From positions 124,001 to 188,000 of the forward strand of contig NZ_VEBF01000001.1 in the NCBI RefSeq assembly GCF_007676705.1: a stretch of 64,000 bases of DNA. The letters are read 5' to 3'. How positions within the stretch are numbered: the stretch's first letter is position 1; every line of letters starts with the position of its first letter. Origin of the DNA: Paenibacillus xylanexedens. Lineage in GTDB: Bacteria > Bacillota > Bacilli > Paenibacillales > Paenibacillaceae. Shown here one piece after another: positions 17,717 to 25,952 of the stretch. The position numbers and the translations under genes are program-made. The notes under the pieces are model-generated. The model was not told where the DNA came from, did no database searches, and was given only the letters and a program-made list of their open reading frames with translations.

Positions 17717-17832
17717 GTTGTCTCCTTCATTTACGCACATCTATCAATAAGACGTATCTTTTATTTCACACGTAACGTATAAGGATAACATTAAAATCGT
17801 AATCTGTACATTATCTTTTTATTTTCACTTGT

Positions 17833-18147
17833 TCAACTGACCAATTTGAGACCTACTGCCGATCCGAGCACCATGGCAATAAACAGAATTCTTAGGGCAT
17901 TTCGAGGTTCCCCGTAAAACACCATGCCCAGAATGGCACCGCCTGAGGCGCCTATTCCCGTCCACACGGCATATGCTGTTCCCATCGGAAGAGTTTTCAT
18001 CGCCAGAGATAGGAATATAAAGCTCAAACCAAACCCAGCCACCAATAGAACCAGTGAAATTAGATTACGGTCTTTGTGCAACTTGTTTATCATAAGCACT
18101 CCAATCATCTCAAATACCCCTGCCAAGATAAGAAATACCCAGTTCAT
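17833..18147 (-). CDS. ykkD: SMR-family guanidinium exporter subunit (YkkD-type)
   Basis: A 104-residue four-helix small multidrug resistance protein with the conserved membrane Glu in FEMIGVLMI and the motifs LSLAMKTLPMGTAYAVWTGIGA. The start shares one base with the preceding stop (TAATG), so it is coupled to the ykkC-like gene and the two probably form an antiparallel heterodimer. The upstream guanidine-I riboswitch indicates export of guanidinium with proton exchange, as for Gdx-type SMR proteins. Confidence 0.92.
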   Translation of the reverse strand: MNWVFLILAGVFEMIGVLMINKLHKDRNLISLVLLVAGFGLSFIFLSLAMKTLPMGTAYAVWTGIGASGGAILGMVFYGEPRNALRILFIAMVLGSAVGLKLVS

Positions 18148-18485
18148 TATAGCTGCACCTCCTTATTCTTCTCTTTGCTCAGCATTTTAAGTCCGATTAC
18201 GCCGAGCAAGAGTACACCAATGAGTACCATTTTTCCGGCTTGGACAGGCGCATTAAACAAAATAATCTCTGCAAGTACCGTGCCAGCGGTACCCAGGCCA
18301 ACGAATACTGCATACACGGTTCCCACGGGCAGTGTCCGTGAAGCCGCAATCATCAAGGAGAAACTAATGATAATTGCAACCAGAGTCAGCCCCCACTCCA
18401 GCAAGCCACTAGCGTGTTTTAGTCCAATGACCCAACCCACTTCAAACACAGCAGCAATCACTACCGACATCCAGGTTTTATTCAT
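18147..18485 (-). CDS. ykkC: SMR-family guanidinium exporter subunit (YkkC-type)
   Basis: A 112-residue protein with four membrane helices. The first helix reads [15 protein letters not shown], holding the essential Glu and the Trp typical of guanidinium-selective SMR proteins; the second region has [16 protein letters not shown]. It is the first gene of a two-gene unit and is preceded directly by a ykkC-class riboswitch, so its substrate assignment is supported by the RNA as well as by the protein. Confidence 0.93.
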   Translation of the reverse strand: MNKTWMSVVIAAVFEVGWVIGLKHASGLLEWGLTLVAIIISFSLMIAASRTLPVGTVYAVFVGLGTAGTVLAEIILFNAPVQAGKMVLIGVLLLGVIGLKMLSKEKNKEVQL

Positions 18486-18551
18486 ACCTGTAACACCCTT
18501 TCTCTAATTCATTTTTCACACCCAGTATGGGTACATTAGCGGAAAAATAAA

Positions 18552-18600
18552 AAAAGCCCGGGAAACAAACTGCATATTGCAGTTCATCTCCCAGGCTTTT
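18552..18600 (-). terminator. Riboswitch-controlled terminator (expression platform)
   Basis: Arms AAAAGCCTGGGA (18600-18589) and TCCCGGGCTTTT (18563-18552) pair, with a second inner hairpin AACTGCATATTGCAGTT (18568-18584), followed by T residues on the minus strand. The left arm also belongs to the riboswitch core. Confidence 0.9.
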
Positions 18601-18690
18601 ATCCCTCCGTGGCACAACCAACAGGTTGCGGGTTTTCTCTCGGACCAGACCGACACATGCGCTCGCGGAACCCTAGAAAACCTGTTTTTA
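18552..18690 (-). ncRNA. Guanidine-I (ykkC) riboswitch
   Basis: The minus strand shows the conserved ykkC class elements in order: CTAGGGTTCCG (about 18675-18665), CTGGTCCGAGAGAAAACCC (about 18650-18630), GCCACGGAGGGATAAAAGCC (about 18614-18595) and GGGAGA. The 3' part overlaps a rho-independent terminator, as expected for a transcriptional on-switch: guanidine binding would prevent the terminator and allow expression of the SMR pair 67 bases downstream. Confidence 0.96.
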
Positions 18691-18757
18691 TTCTAATGTG
18701 TCTCCAATTATACACACTTCTGCTATCTTGGCAACCCCATGAATACGTTCATGTCTT

Positions 18758-19387
18758 TTATTTGATAATGATGCCCATTAATCCTACAAATGTTGCGGCT
18801 TGATGTGGTGAGATCACACAACCATTGAGGTCTTCCATGGTTAATATCAAGGAATCAAATTGGCAATCACTAAGATCCAAATCCTTCATTTTGGTCCCCG
18901 TCATCGAAGATTGGTCGATATTACATTGATTGAACTCCATTTTTTGCAGTGCCAGATAGGCGAAGTCCGCACCAATCAAGGTACATTCCGAGTAGGAGAC
19001 CTGTTTGAGATGGGCAAAGCGGAAATTGCTGTAGTCTCCTACGCCATGAAGGAAACTGACATTTTGCAATCGGCTATTGGACAAATCAGTTCCGACAAAC
19101 TTGCAGTTATGCCATTCGGTCCGGTGCATGAATGCACTTGAGAGATTGACATTGGAGAAGTCGCAGTGTTCAAACCGAACATCTGTGAATTCAAATTGTT
19201 CCAGCGTAGACTCCGAGATCGTCACATGTCTAAAAACAACATTTTCAAATGAAACCTTGCTCGCTTCCTGATGATCCAGTGTGATATTCTCAATTAATTT
19301 TTGTTTGTACTCGACTTTGGATTCGAGATATGCAATGGTTTCTTGTTCGAGTAACTGCTCCTGAATCTTGGGTTTGTCCATTTTCAT
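18758..19387 (-). CDS. Pentapeptide-repeat protein
   Basis: A 209-residue protein. From about residue 40 it shows degenerate A(D/N)LXX repeats, for example FTDVRFEHCDFSNVNLSSA and FVGTDLSNSRLQNVSF, expected to form a right-handed quadrilateral beta-helix. The N-terminal 40 residues are helical and charged. Members of this fold can mimic DNA and protect gyrase, but the family is broad and no function is assigned. It stands alone next to the riboswitch. Confidence 0.85.
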   Translation of the reverse strand: MKMDKPKIQEQLLEQETIAYLESKVEYKQKLIENITLDHQEASKVSFENVVFRHVTISESTLEQFEFTDVRFEHCDFSNVNLSSAFMHRTEWHNCKFVGTDLSNSRLQNVSFLHGVGDYSNFRFAHLKQVSYSECTLIGADFAYLALQKMEFNQCNIDQSSMTGTKMKDLDLSDCQFDSLILTMEDLNGCVISPHQAATFVGLMGIIIK

Positions 19388-19398
19388 CCCATATTCCC

Positions 19399-19762
19399 CT
19401 ATTCCTTAATAGCTACGACTCGCAGTCGGCTTCTGTTCAGATACCACTGTCTATCCCGCATTAGTTGAGGCTGTACCTTCTTCTCAACAGTATCCATAAT
19501 AACTTCCTGTTCTGCAAGCGTGATGCCCGTGAATAAATACTCAGCGAAGCTATTCAACCACTTTCGGACACTGGCTTAAACGGGCTAAGCTACTTGAATA
19601 TTCATATCCGGGTATTTTTGTCTCGCTTGCCTAATTGTCTCCTCTGAAAAATCTATACCTGTTGGCTGTGCTCCCGCAGCTGCAATTTGTGCTGTCAGAT
19701 CACCATTGCCGCAACCTACATCGCTTGACCGGATGAATGTCAATTCACTCTTCCAATCATTA
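19399..19762 (-). pseudogene. Decayed class I SAM methyltransferase gene (internal deletion, stops)
   Basis: The N-terminal part keeps NDWKSEL, then motif I DVGCGNGDLTAQIAAAG and GIDFSEETIRQARQKYP. In the same frame come TAG (19587-19585) and TAA two codons later, and then a recognisable C-terminal part (RKWLNSFAEYLFTGITL ... RQWYLNRSRLRVVAIKE) ending at the TAG at 19399. Intact relatives of about 250 residues have roughly 100 more residues in between. About 25 codons before motif I also seem lost, and the start region is replaced by the upstream gene's terminator. A dead gene shaped by two deletions is the simplest reading. Confidence 0.8.
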
Positions 19763-19763
19763 T

Positions 19764-19787
19764 AAAAAAAGCCGCCGAATGGCGACT
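19764..19787 (-). terminator. Terminator of the aldo/keto reductase gene (GCCGCC family)
   Basis: On the minus strand AGTCGCC, ATTC loop, GGCGGCT then TTTTTT, 20 bases after the stop at 19807. Confidence 0.85.
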
Positions 19788-19806
19788 TTAACATTAAGAA
19801 CTCGGA

Positions 19807-20793
19807 TCAACTGAGATTTCCTGTTACCGGATGCGGTACATACGCTTCTTCGAGGAAACTGATCTCTTCCGTAGTCAGCTTCACAGAAAGGGCTACTATC
19901 GCATCCTCCAGATGATGAATTTTGGTCGCGCCGATAATAGGTGAGGTTACTGCCTCTTGGTGCAACAACCAGGCCAGAGCCACCTGAGCACGCGGAATCT
20001 CCCGTTGTTCAGCTACTTTCAAGACTCGCTCCACCACTTGACGATCAGCATCCACCATTGCATTTTCATAAAATGCCTTCCCGACAGGATCAATTCCTGA
20101 ACGCGCAGTCTCTTCATTCCAATCCCGGGTCAGACGTCCTTTGGCAAGAGGACTCCACGGAATAACGCCGACTCCTTCTTCCAGACATAATGGCAGCATC
20201 TCACGCTCTTCTTCGCGATACAACAGGTTATAATGGTTCTGCATGGAGATGAATTTCGTCCATCCATGACGCTCAGCTGTGTATTGGGCTTTCATGAACT
20301 GCCAGGCGTACATCGAAGAAGCTCCAATGTATCTGACCTTTCCGGCCTTAACCACATCATGAAGAGCTTCCATGGTCTCCTCAATAGGAGTTGTATTATC
20401 CCATCGATGGATCTGATACAGGTCCACGTAATCTGTGTCCAAACGCATAAGACTGTTGTCGATTTCGTTCATAATCGCTTTTCTGGACAACCCCGCCCCG
20501 TTCGGTCCTTCATTCATGCGGAAAAACAATTTGGTTGCCAGGACAATCTCATCCCGACGGGCAAAGTCCTTCAATGCACGCCCAACAATTTCCTCACTAG
20601 TTCCATCCGAATAGATATTGGCAGTATCGAAGAAATTAATACCAGCATCCAATGCTTTCCGGATGAACGGGCGACTCTGCTCTTCATTCAGGGACCATGG
20701 AGCCATTCCGCGTTCCGGTACACCGTAACTCATGCAACCCAGACATAATCTGGAGACATCCAGACCGGTACGTCCTAATTTCACATATTCCAT
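19807..20793 (-). CDS. Aldo/keto reductase
   Basis: A 328-residue NADPH-dependent TIM-barrel oxidoreductase. The family signature GINFFDTANIYSDGTSEEI carries the catalytic Asp and Tyr, followed by the Lys (IVLATKLFF) and the His in DLYQIHRWD. The motif SPLAKGRLT and the late cofactor segment GATKIHHLEDA are also present. The closest type is the YajO/AKR11-like group that reduces aldehydes and ketoacids. It is divergent from the AraC regulator at 21165, which probably controls it. Confidence 0.93.
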   Translation of the reverse strand: MEYVKLGRTGLDVSRLCLGCMSYGVPERGMAPWSLNEEQSRPFIRKALDAGINFFDTANIYSDGTSEEIVGRALKDFARRDEIVLATKLFFRMNEGPNGAGLSRKAIMNEIDNSLMRLDTDYVDLYQIHRWDNTTPIEETMEALHDVVKAGKVRYIGASSMYAWQFMKAQYTAERHGWTKFISMQNHYNLLYREEEREMLPLCLEEGVGVIPWSPLAKGRLTRDWNEETARSGIDPVGKAFYENAMVDADRQVVERVLKVAEQREIPRAQVALAWLLHQEAVTSPIIGATKIHHLEDAIVALSVKLTTEEISFLEEAYVPHPVTGNLS

Positions 20794-21164
20794 ATTTCAC
20801 ACTCTCCTTGAATTTGTTCTGTAAACTGATGTTGTCTCGACCTCTTCGGAAACTAGCTCTAACCAGCATTTGAAGTATATCTCTCGATGTACGGAATTCT
20901 CTTCCAACTTGATCTGAGATTCGAGCCTGTCAATCAAGATTCGCCTCACATGATTCGATAACCACTTCATCACCTTGTTCACCCAACTTTTCAAATAAGC
21001 TATCATTGCTTGGCCCTGTCTATTTATTCTTATTATGCTGAGTTATGGGCAGCAAGCGGTATACCAATTGTCTTAATTGATTGCCTGATCCTCTCACAGC
21101 CCCTTCTAGTTCTGAATGTTAAGCCTTATAATCTAGCTAGGTTAAACCCGCGAGGAGGATTCAC

Positions 21165-22082
21165 ATGACCGAAGAATTATCTCAACAAAATCAGGAACTG
21201 AGTGAGTTGGTTGAACGCTATTCCCTTCTTAACGGTGCGGTGGAAACGGTGATTCCCTCCCTTTTTGTCTATCACCATACAAGGGTTAGCGAACCGGCGT
21301 ACAGAGTATATAAACCTTCATTTTGTGTGATTGTTCAAGGGTTGAAAGAAGTATTGCTCGCACAGGAGCGTTATGAATATGGAGCTTCCAATTACCTGAT
21401 TGCTTCCATGAATCTCCCGGTCATCGGGCAGATTATCAAAGCATCCTCTGATGCACCCTACTTAAGCCTCAAACTCGAATTCACACCGAACCAAATTCTT
21501 GAAGTATTGAACGAATGCAATATACAGGTAACTTCCAAAGAAAACGCCAGACGAGCCATGTTCGTAGGACAGATGGAATCGTCGATTCAGGATGCTGTAC
21601 TCCGACTTGTTCGATTGCTGGATACTCCGGGGGAGATTCCATTTCTGGCTCCGTTGTACGTTAAAGAAATCCTGTTCCGCCTCCTTCAAGGGCCTTACGG
21701 AGGAGAACTGGCGCAGATTGCGGTTGAAGGTAGCAGCACCTATCGGATCAGAAAAGCGATTGAATATATCGTTCATCATTGGGAACATCCGATTCGAATT
21801 GAAGATCTGGCCGAGACGGCCAGCATGAGCGTATCTTCATTCCATCGCCATTTCAAAGAGATCACGGCCATGAGCCCATTGCAGTTCCAGAAACAGTTAA
21901 GATTACAGGAGGCTCGGCGACTTCTGATGGCCGAATCTGCTGACGCGGCAGATGTAGCTTTCCGGGTTGGATACGAGAGTGCTTCTCAGTTCAGCAGGGA
22001 ATATGCACGCATGTTCGGTGCGCCGCCAAGAGCCGATATCCGACGGCTGAAAGAGAAATATGACATGGCCTTGAGTGAGTAA
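21165..22082 (+). CDS. AraC-family regulator (YqhC-type N-terminal domain)
   Basis: The 305-residue protein has the AraC_N domain (about 25-180: YRVYKPSFCVIVQGLKEVLL) and a C-terminal double helix-turn-helix (IEDLAETASMSVSSFHRHFK and AADVAFRVGYESASQFSREY). In Gram-negative bacteria regulators with this domain activate divergent aldehyde reductases. The divergent aldo/keto reductase here matches that arrangement, so aldehyde-responsive control is a reasonable inference. ATG 21165 follows GAGGAGG. Confidence 0.92.
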   Translation: MTEELSQQNQELSELVERYSLLNGAVETVIPSLFVYHHTRVSEPAYRVYKPSFCVIVQGLKEVLLAQERYEYGASNYLIASMNLPVIGQIIKASSDAPYLSLKLEFTPNQILEVLNECNIQVTSKENARRAMFVGQMESSIQDAVLRLVRLLDTPGEIPFLAPLYVKEILFRLLQGPYGGELAQIAVEGSSTYRIRKAIEYIVHHWEHPIRIEDLAETASMSVSSFHRHFKEITAMSPLQFQKQLRLQEARRLLMAESADAADVAFRVGYESASQFSREYARMFGAPPRADIRRLKEKYDMALSE

Positions 22083-22129
22083 CCGAGTATGCACTCCCTA
22101 TCTCACAACTATCACACAAAAGGCAAACC

Positions 22130-22163
22130 AAAAAAGGACAACCACAATGGGTTGTCCTTTTTT
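22130..22163 (+). terminator. Terminator of the AraC regulator gene
   Basis: AAAAAAGGACAACC, short loop, GGTTGTCCTTTTTT: an 8-bp GC-containing stem with A and T flanks, about 50 bases after the stop. Confidence 0.88.
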
Positions 22164-22263
22164 CAGTATCAGCATTCTGCATAATCACTTTTTAAAATTC
22201 ATCCAAAATACTCTTATATATGAAAAGGAAATCGGAACCGTTATCCTTAATTTTGAAAGAAGA

Positions 22264-23343
22264 TTAAACCAATACTTCGACACGCTGTGGAACCTGAATC
22301 TCTTCATGCAATAATTGAGTGATATCGCGAGTCAGTGCATCCACATTCTCCTGCCGGGTAGCCCAGCTGGTACAGAAGCGCACCGCACTGTTTGAATCGT
22401 CAACCTTTTCCCAGAAGGAGAACGTATAACCGCTGCGTAATTTCTCAAGCAAACGATCAGGCAGAATCGGAAACTGCTGGTTGGTTGGTGAATCGTACAG
22501 GAAGCGTACCCCCTGCTGTTCGAGTGAGTCATGAATTCTCAAGGCCATATCCACGGCATGGCGAGAAATATCGAGATACAGACCATCTTCGAACAAGGTT
22601 TCGAATTGGATTCCCAGCAGTCTGCCTTTGGCAAGCAGGCCACCTTTTTGTTTGATCATATAACGAAAATCTGGTTTCAGCGCTTCATCCAGGATAACAA
22701 CCGCCTCTCCCATCAATGCGCCAATCTTGGTTCCCCCGATGTAAAATACATCGCACAAGCGCGCAAGGTCAGCAAGTGTCATATCGCAATCGCGAGAAGC
22801 AAGTGCATATCCAAGACGTGCTCCATCCACGAAAAATGGAAGACCACAAGCTCTGCTCACTGTGTGCAATGCTTGCAGTTCTGCCTTGCTATACATCGTT
22901 CCGTTCTCCGTTGGCTGGGATATGTAGACCATTCCTGGTTGAACACAGTGTTCCGGTGATGACTCATTCATGTGCGCATCGTAGACGGCTCTAACCTGTC
23001 CAGCCGTGATCTTTCCGTCCTCGCTTGGAACCGTGAGCACCTTATGTCCCGTAGCTTCAATAGCTCCAGTCTCATGAACCGCAATGTGTCCAGAGGTCGC
23101 AGCAATCACACCTTGATATGGACGCAAAATAGATGCAATCACCGTTGTATTCGTCTGTGTGCCGCCAACCATGAAATGAACATCAGCTTGCTCATTGTCA
23201 CATGCCTGACGAATAAGCATTCTCGCCCGTTCGCAATGCTCATCCGTGCCATACCCGCTCGTCTGTTCCATATTGGTTTCCATCAGTCTTTGTAAAATTC
23301 GTTCATGCGCACCTTCGTTATAATCACATTCAAATCGTATCAT
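22264..23343 (-). CDS. PLP-dependent threonine-aldolase/beta-eliminating-lyase-family enzyme
   Basis: The 359-residue fold-type I PLP protein shows EGAHERILQRLMETN, VHFMVGGTQTNTTVIASIL, FFVDGARLGYAL (PLP-ring Asp) and the Schiff-base Lys in YIGGTKIGALMGEAV. This fits the low-specificity L-threonine aldolase group, which cleaves threonine or allo-threonine to glycine and acetaldehyde. Its ATG overlaps the MarR stop (ATGA), so it is translationally coupled to that regulator and probably derepressed with it. Confidence 0.88.
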   Translation of the reverse strand: MIRFECDYNEGAHERILQRLMETNMEQTSGYGTDEHCERARMLIRQACDNEQADVHFMVGGTQTNTTVIASILRPYQGVIAATSGHIAVHETGAIEATGHKVLTVPSEDGKITAGQVRAVYDAHMNESSPEHCVQPGMVYISQPTENGTMYSKAELQALHTVSRACGLPFFVDGARLGYALASRDCDMTLADLARLCDVFYIGGTKIGALMGEAVVILDEALKPDFRYMIKQKGGLLAKGRLLGIQFETLFEDGLYLDISRHAVDMALRIHDSLEQQGVRFLYDSPTNQQFPILPDRLLEKLRSGYTFSFWEKVDDSNSAVRFCTSWATRQENVDALTRDITQLLHEEIQVPQRVEVLV

Positions 23344-23762
23344 CGTGTTGTCTCTCCTGCCTTCTTGTTCAACTTCTCTTGTATGTTCATCATGGAGGTG
23401 TATACCTCTTGAATCTCTTCTTCATTCAATTCTTGCATTAATTTCAGGATCTGTTGATCGGATCGATCATTCAATTGGGCATATAGTTCCTCGCCCTTGG
23501 CAGTCAAACGAATCAGACTGACCCGGCTGTCGGCCGCAGAATTCACTTTCACCAGCAGCCCTTCCTTGGACAGCTTGTTCACGATTCGGCTCATGTAACT
23601 GCGATCAATGGTCAGTGTATCCACCAGATTGTTCGCAATGCTCTCTCCCCGAATTCCAATCTCAATAATGACCCGTACTTCTGCAAAGGAATACCCTGTT
23701 CCGAGAATATGCTTGTCGAGTACACCAAGTATGTTGGTATAAAAACGGTTAAAACGTCGCAT
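23340..23762 (-). CDS. MarR-family transcriptional regulator (true start probably further upstream)
   Basis: The product of at least 140 residues is a winged-helix protein: MRRFNRFYTNILGVLDKHIL, YSFAEVRVIIEIG, recognition helix TIDRSYMSRIVNKLSKEG and wing DSRVSLIRLTAKGEEL. ATG 23762 has no ribosome binding site. GGGAGGG at 23814-23808 stands 6-7 bases before an in-frame ATC at 23801, giving a 153-residue protein whose longer first helix suits the family. An AUC start is therefore likely. It overlaps the threonine-aldolase-like gene by 4 bases and has twin operators in its promoter, which implies autoregulation. Confidence 0.9.
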   Translation of the reverse strand: MRRFNRFYTNILGVLDKHILGTGYSFAEVRVIIEIGIRGESIANNLVDTLTIDRSYMSRIVNKLSKEGLLVKVNSAADSRVSLIRLTAKGEELYAQLNDRSDQQILKLMQELNEEEIQEVYTSMMNIQEKLNKKAGETTR

Positions 23763-23816
23763 GTCAGCCAGAATATCTGGATTTATGTACTGAGAGTCGA
23801 TGTCAAACCCTCCCTT

Positions 23817-23872
23817 TTAGTGGACATTGTCAACATTATAATAATCAGGTTAGTGGACGTTGTCAACATTAT
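23817..23872. promoter_or_regulatory. Promoter with twin MarR-type operators
   Basis: A 23-bp sequence with core GTGGACRTTGTCAACATTAT occurs twice, at 23817-23839 and 23850-23872, with one difference and a 33-bp period (three helical turns). On the minus strand the upstream copy contains the -35 TTGACA (23866-23861), and 17 bases later lies -10 TATTAT (23843-23838), overlapping the second copy. Binding to both would silence the MarR/aldolase operon. Confidence 0.75.
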
Positions 23873-23920
23873 CTTTTGCATAGCATTTTATAACTCCATC
23901 TTTAATATCCAATCAATAAA

Positions 23921-23942
23921 AAAAGCCGCGCATATGCGCAGC
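23921..23942 (-). terminator. Terminator downstream of the ABC exporter (GCCGC family)
   Basis: On the minus strand GCTGCGCAT, ATGCGCGGC then TTTTTTT. It follows the structured element at 24020-24206 and is the first terminator after the exporter stop at 24232. Confidence 0.65.
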
Positions 23943-24019
23943 AAGGTTTACTTGTTTTAGATACTTTATCCAAGATACTTAGTCAGCTACTTAAGTTTCT
24001 ATATAAATTGAACTAAACA

Positions 24020-24206
24020 TTTACACAAAACGGAGAGGACAGAAATTACCTGAGGAAGCAAAGCGTTCGCCTAAAAGCTTTCTGCAAGAAAGCTACATCG
24101 GAAGCATACGCTACCCCCGGATTTCCCCTTTTAAAGAAGGAATAAAAAAAATCTGGGGATAACAGCGATCGGAAGGTTGTTCTGTCATCGGAGTGTTCAG
24201 TGTAAA
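24020..24206. repeat. Structured intergenic element with imperfect terminal inverted repeats
   Basis: The ends TTTACACAAAACGG...GGACAGAA (24020-24044) and, on the other strand, TTTACACTGAAC...ATGACAGAA (24206-24180) form imperfect inverted repeats of 25-27 bases. Inside are a perfect hairpin AGCTTTCT-GCA-AGAAAGCT (24076-24094) and a distant pair CCCCGGATTT/AAATCTGGGG (24115-24124 with 24149-24158, one mismatch). It has no open frame. It could be a MITE-like unit or a structured RNA in the 3' region of the exporter transcript. Only one copy is in this window. Confidence 0.6.
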
Positions 24207-24231
24207 CATTCTATACTTCTATTTATATGGT

Positions 24232-25950
24232 TTAAGAGTGACTATATTGCACCTGATGAAGACGGCTGTATATTCCTCCAGCGGCGACCAATTCCTCATG
24301 GTTGCCCTGCTCAGCGATGCCATCTTTATTCACTACGATGATGCGATCTGCATTTTTGATGGTCGTCAAACGGTGAGCAATCACGAGTGTCGTTCTGCCA
24401 ACTGACAATTCAGCGAGTGATTGCTGGATCAGTGCTTCCGTTTCCGTATCCAGAGCAGAGGTTGCCTCATCCAGAATAAGAATGGGCGGGTTTTTCAAAA
24501 ACATACGTGCGATGGACAAACGTTGTTTTTGTCCTCCCGACAGTTTAACACCACGTTCACCAATAATGGTATCCATGCCATCAGGCAACGTGAGAATCAG
24601 TTCCTCCAATGAGGCACGACGGGCGGCATCCCAGATTTGTTCATCCGTTGCACTCAGATCACCATAGGCAATATTCTCCTTAATGGTACCCGAGAACAAA
24701 AATACATCCTGTTGAACGATTCCGATATGCTTGCGCAAGGATTGAAGCTTAACGTTACGAATGTCGACGCCATCTACAGTGATACGTCCCTCTTCAACCT
24801 CATAGAATCGGGGCAGCAGGCTACAGATCGTCGTCTTGCCTGCACCCGAAGGACCAACAAAAGCAACGGTTTCCCCTGGTCGAACAGACAGACTGATATC
24901 ACTCAGAATACGCCGACTGGATTCATAACCGAACGAGACGTTCTCGAAGCGAATATCCCCCTTCACACTTTCGAACTCAACGGCGTTTTTGCTATCAGCA
25001 ATCTCAGGTTCTGTATCAATGATCTCCAGATAACGCTTGAAACCAGCGATACCCTTTGGATAACTTTCTATGACGGCATTGATTTTCTCAATCGGGCGGA
25101 AAAAGATATTGGACAGAAGCAGGAAGGCCATAAAGTCACCCATATTGATTCTGCCATCGATATAAAACCAAGCCCCGCTGATCATGACAAACACCGTAAC
25201 CAGTCGCATCATCATATAACTGACCGAGATACTTTTCGCCATCGTTTTGTAGGCAAGCAGTTTGGTTTTACGGAAATTCTGATTGTCCACCGCAAAAAGT
25301 TCTTTCTCATGTTCTTCGTTGGCGAACGATTGCACAACACGCATGCCACCGACGTTATCTTCAATGCGTGCATTGAAATTGCCAACGTCTCCGAAGAGTC
25401 GCCGATAGGTCTTCGTCATCCGGCCACCAAATACGATAATGACCCAAGCCATAATTGGGATAATGATAAAGGTAAGCAGCGCAAGCTCCAGATTAATGTT
25501 AGCCATCAGCAAGAACGATCCGATTAATGTCATTACTGCGATGAATACATCTTCAGGTCCATGGTGAGCAACCTCGCCGATGTCGTTCAGATCATTCGTA
25601 AGATGACCAATTAAGTGGCCTGTTTTACGATTATCAAAGAACCGGAAGGACAGCTTCTGCAAGTGAGCGAACATCTTCTCACGCATGTTGGTCTCAATGT
25701 TAATACCAAGCATATGTCCCCAATATGTAACGACATAGTTCAATACCGTATTAAGTGCATAGATGGATAACAGCACAACACAGGCAAGCAAAATAAGAGG
25801 CCAATCCTGACCTGGCAACAATTCATTAATGAATTTGCTGACGGCAAGGGGGAAAGCCAACTCCAGAAGACCTGCGAGTACAGCGCATCCAAAATCAATC
25901 AAAAACAGTTTTTTATAGGGACGATAATACGAAAAAAAACGACGAATCAT
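24232..25950 (-). CDS. ABC exporter half-transporter (fused permease and ATPase, MsbA/multidrug type)
   Basis: The 572-residue protein has six membrane helices (about 15-300) fused to one nucleotide-binding domain. ATPase motifs are all present: Walker A GPSGAGKTT, Q-loop region GIVQQDVFLFSG, signature LSGGQKQRL, Walker B ILILDEATSALD and H-loop IAHRLTTI. It probably acts as a homodimer exporting lipids or drugs. Its ATG lies 2 bases after the stop of the Arg/Gly-rich gene, so the pair is one operon driven by the operator-bearing promoter near 26.38 kb. Confidence 0.93.
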   Translation of the reverse strand: MIRRFFSYYRPYKKLFLIDFGCAVLAGLLELAFPLAVSKFINELLPGQDWPLILLACVVLLSIYALNTVLNYVVTYWGHMLGINIETNMREKMFAHLQKLSFRFFDNRKTGHLIGHLTNDLNDIGEVAHHGPEDVFIAVMTLIGSFLLMANINLELALLTFIIIPIMAWVIIVFGGRMTKTYRRLFGDVGNFNARIEDNVGGMRVVQSFANEEHEKELFAVDNQNFRKTKLLAYKTMAKSISVSYMMMRLVTVFVMISGAWFYIDGRINMGDFMAFLLLSNIFFRPIEKINAVIESYPKGIAGFKRYLEIIDTEPEIADSKNAVEFESVKGDIRFENVSFGYESSRRILSDISLSVRPGETVAFVGPSGAGKTTICSLLPRFYEVEEGRITVDGVDIRNVKLQSLRKHIGIVQQDVFLFSGTIKENIAYGDLSATDEQIWDAARRASLEELILTLPDGMDTIIGERGVKLSGGQKQRLSIARMFLKNPPILILDEATSALDTETEALIQQSLAELSVGRTTLVIAHRLTTIKNADRIIVVNKDGIAEQGNHEELVAAGGIYSRLHQVQYSHS

Positions 25951-25952
25951 AC

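Noticed and set aside
20797-21006. 69-codon minus-strand frame between the aldo/keto reductase and AraC genes
   Set aside because: Occupies the divergent promoter region, weak start context and no recognisable domain; a small gene cannot be excluded but is not supported.
24637-25527. 296-codon plus-strand open frame
   Set aside because: It lies wholly antisense to the intact ABC exporter, has no ribosome binding site, and its peptide has no recognisable domain; it is a shadow of codon bias.
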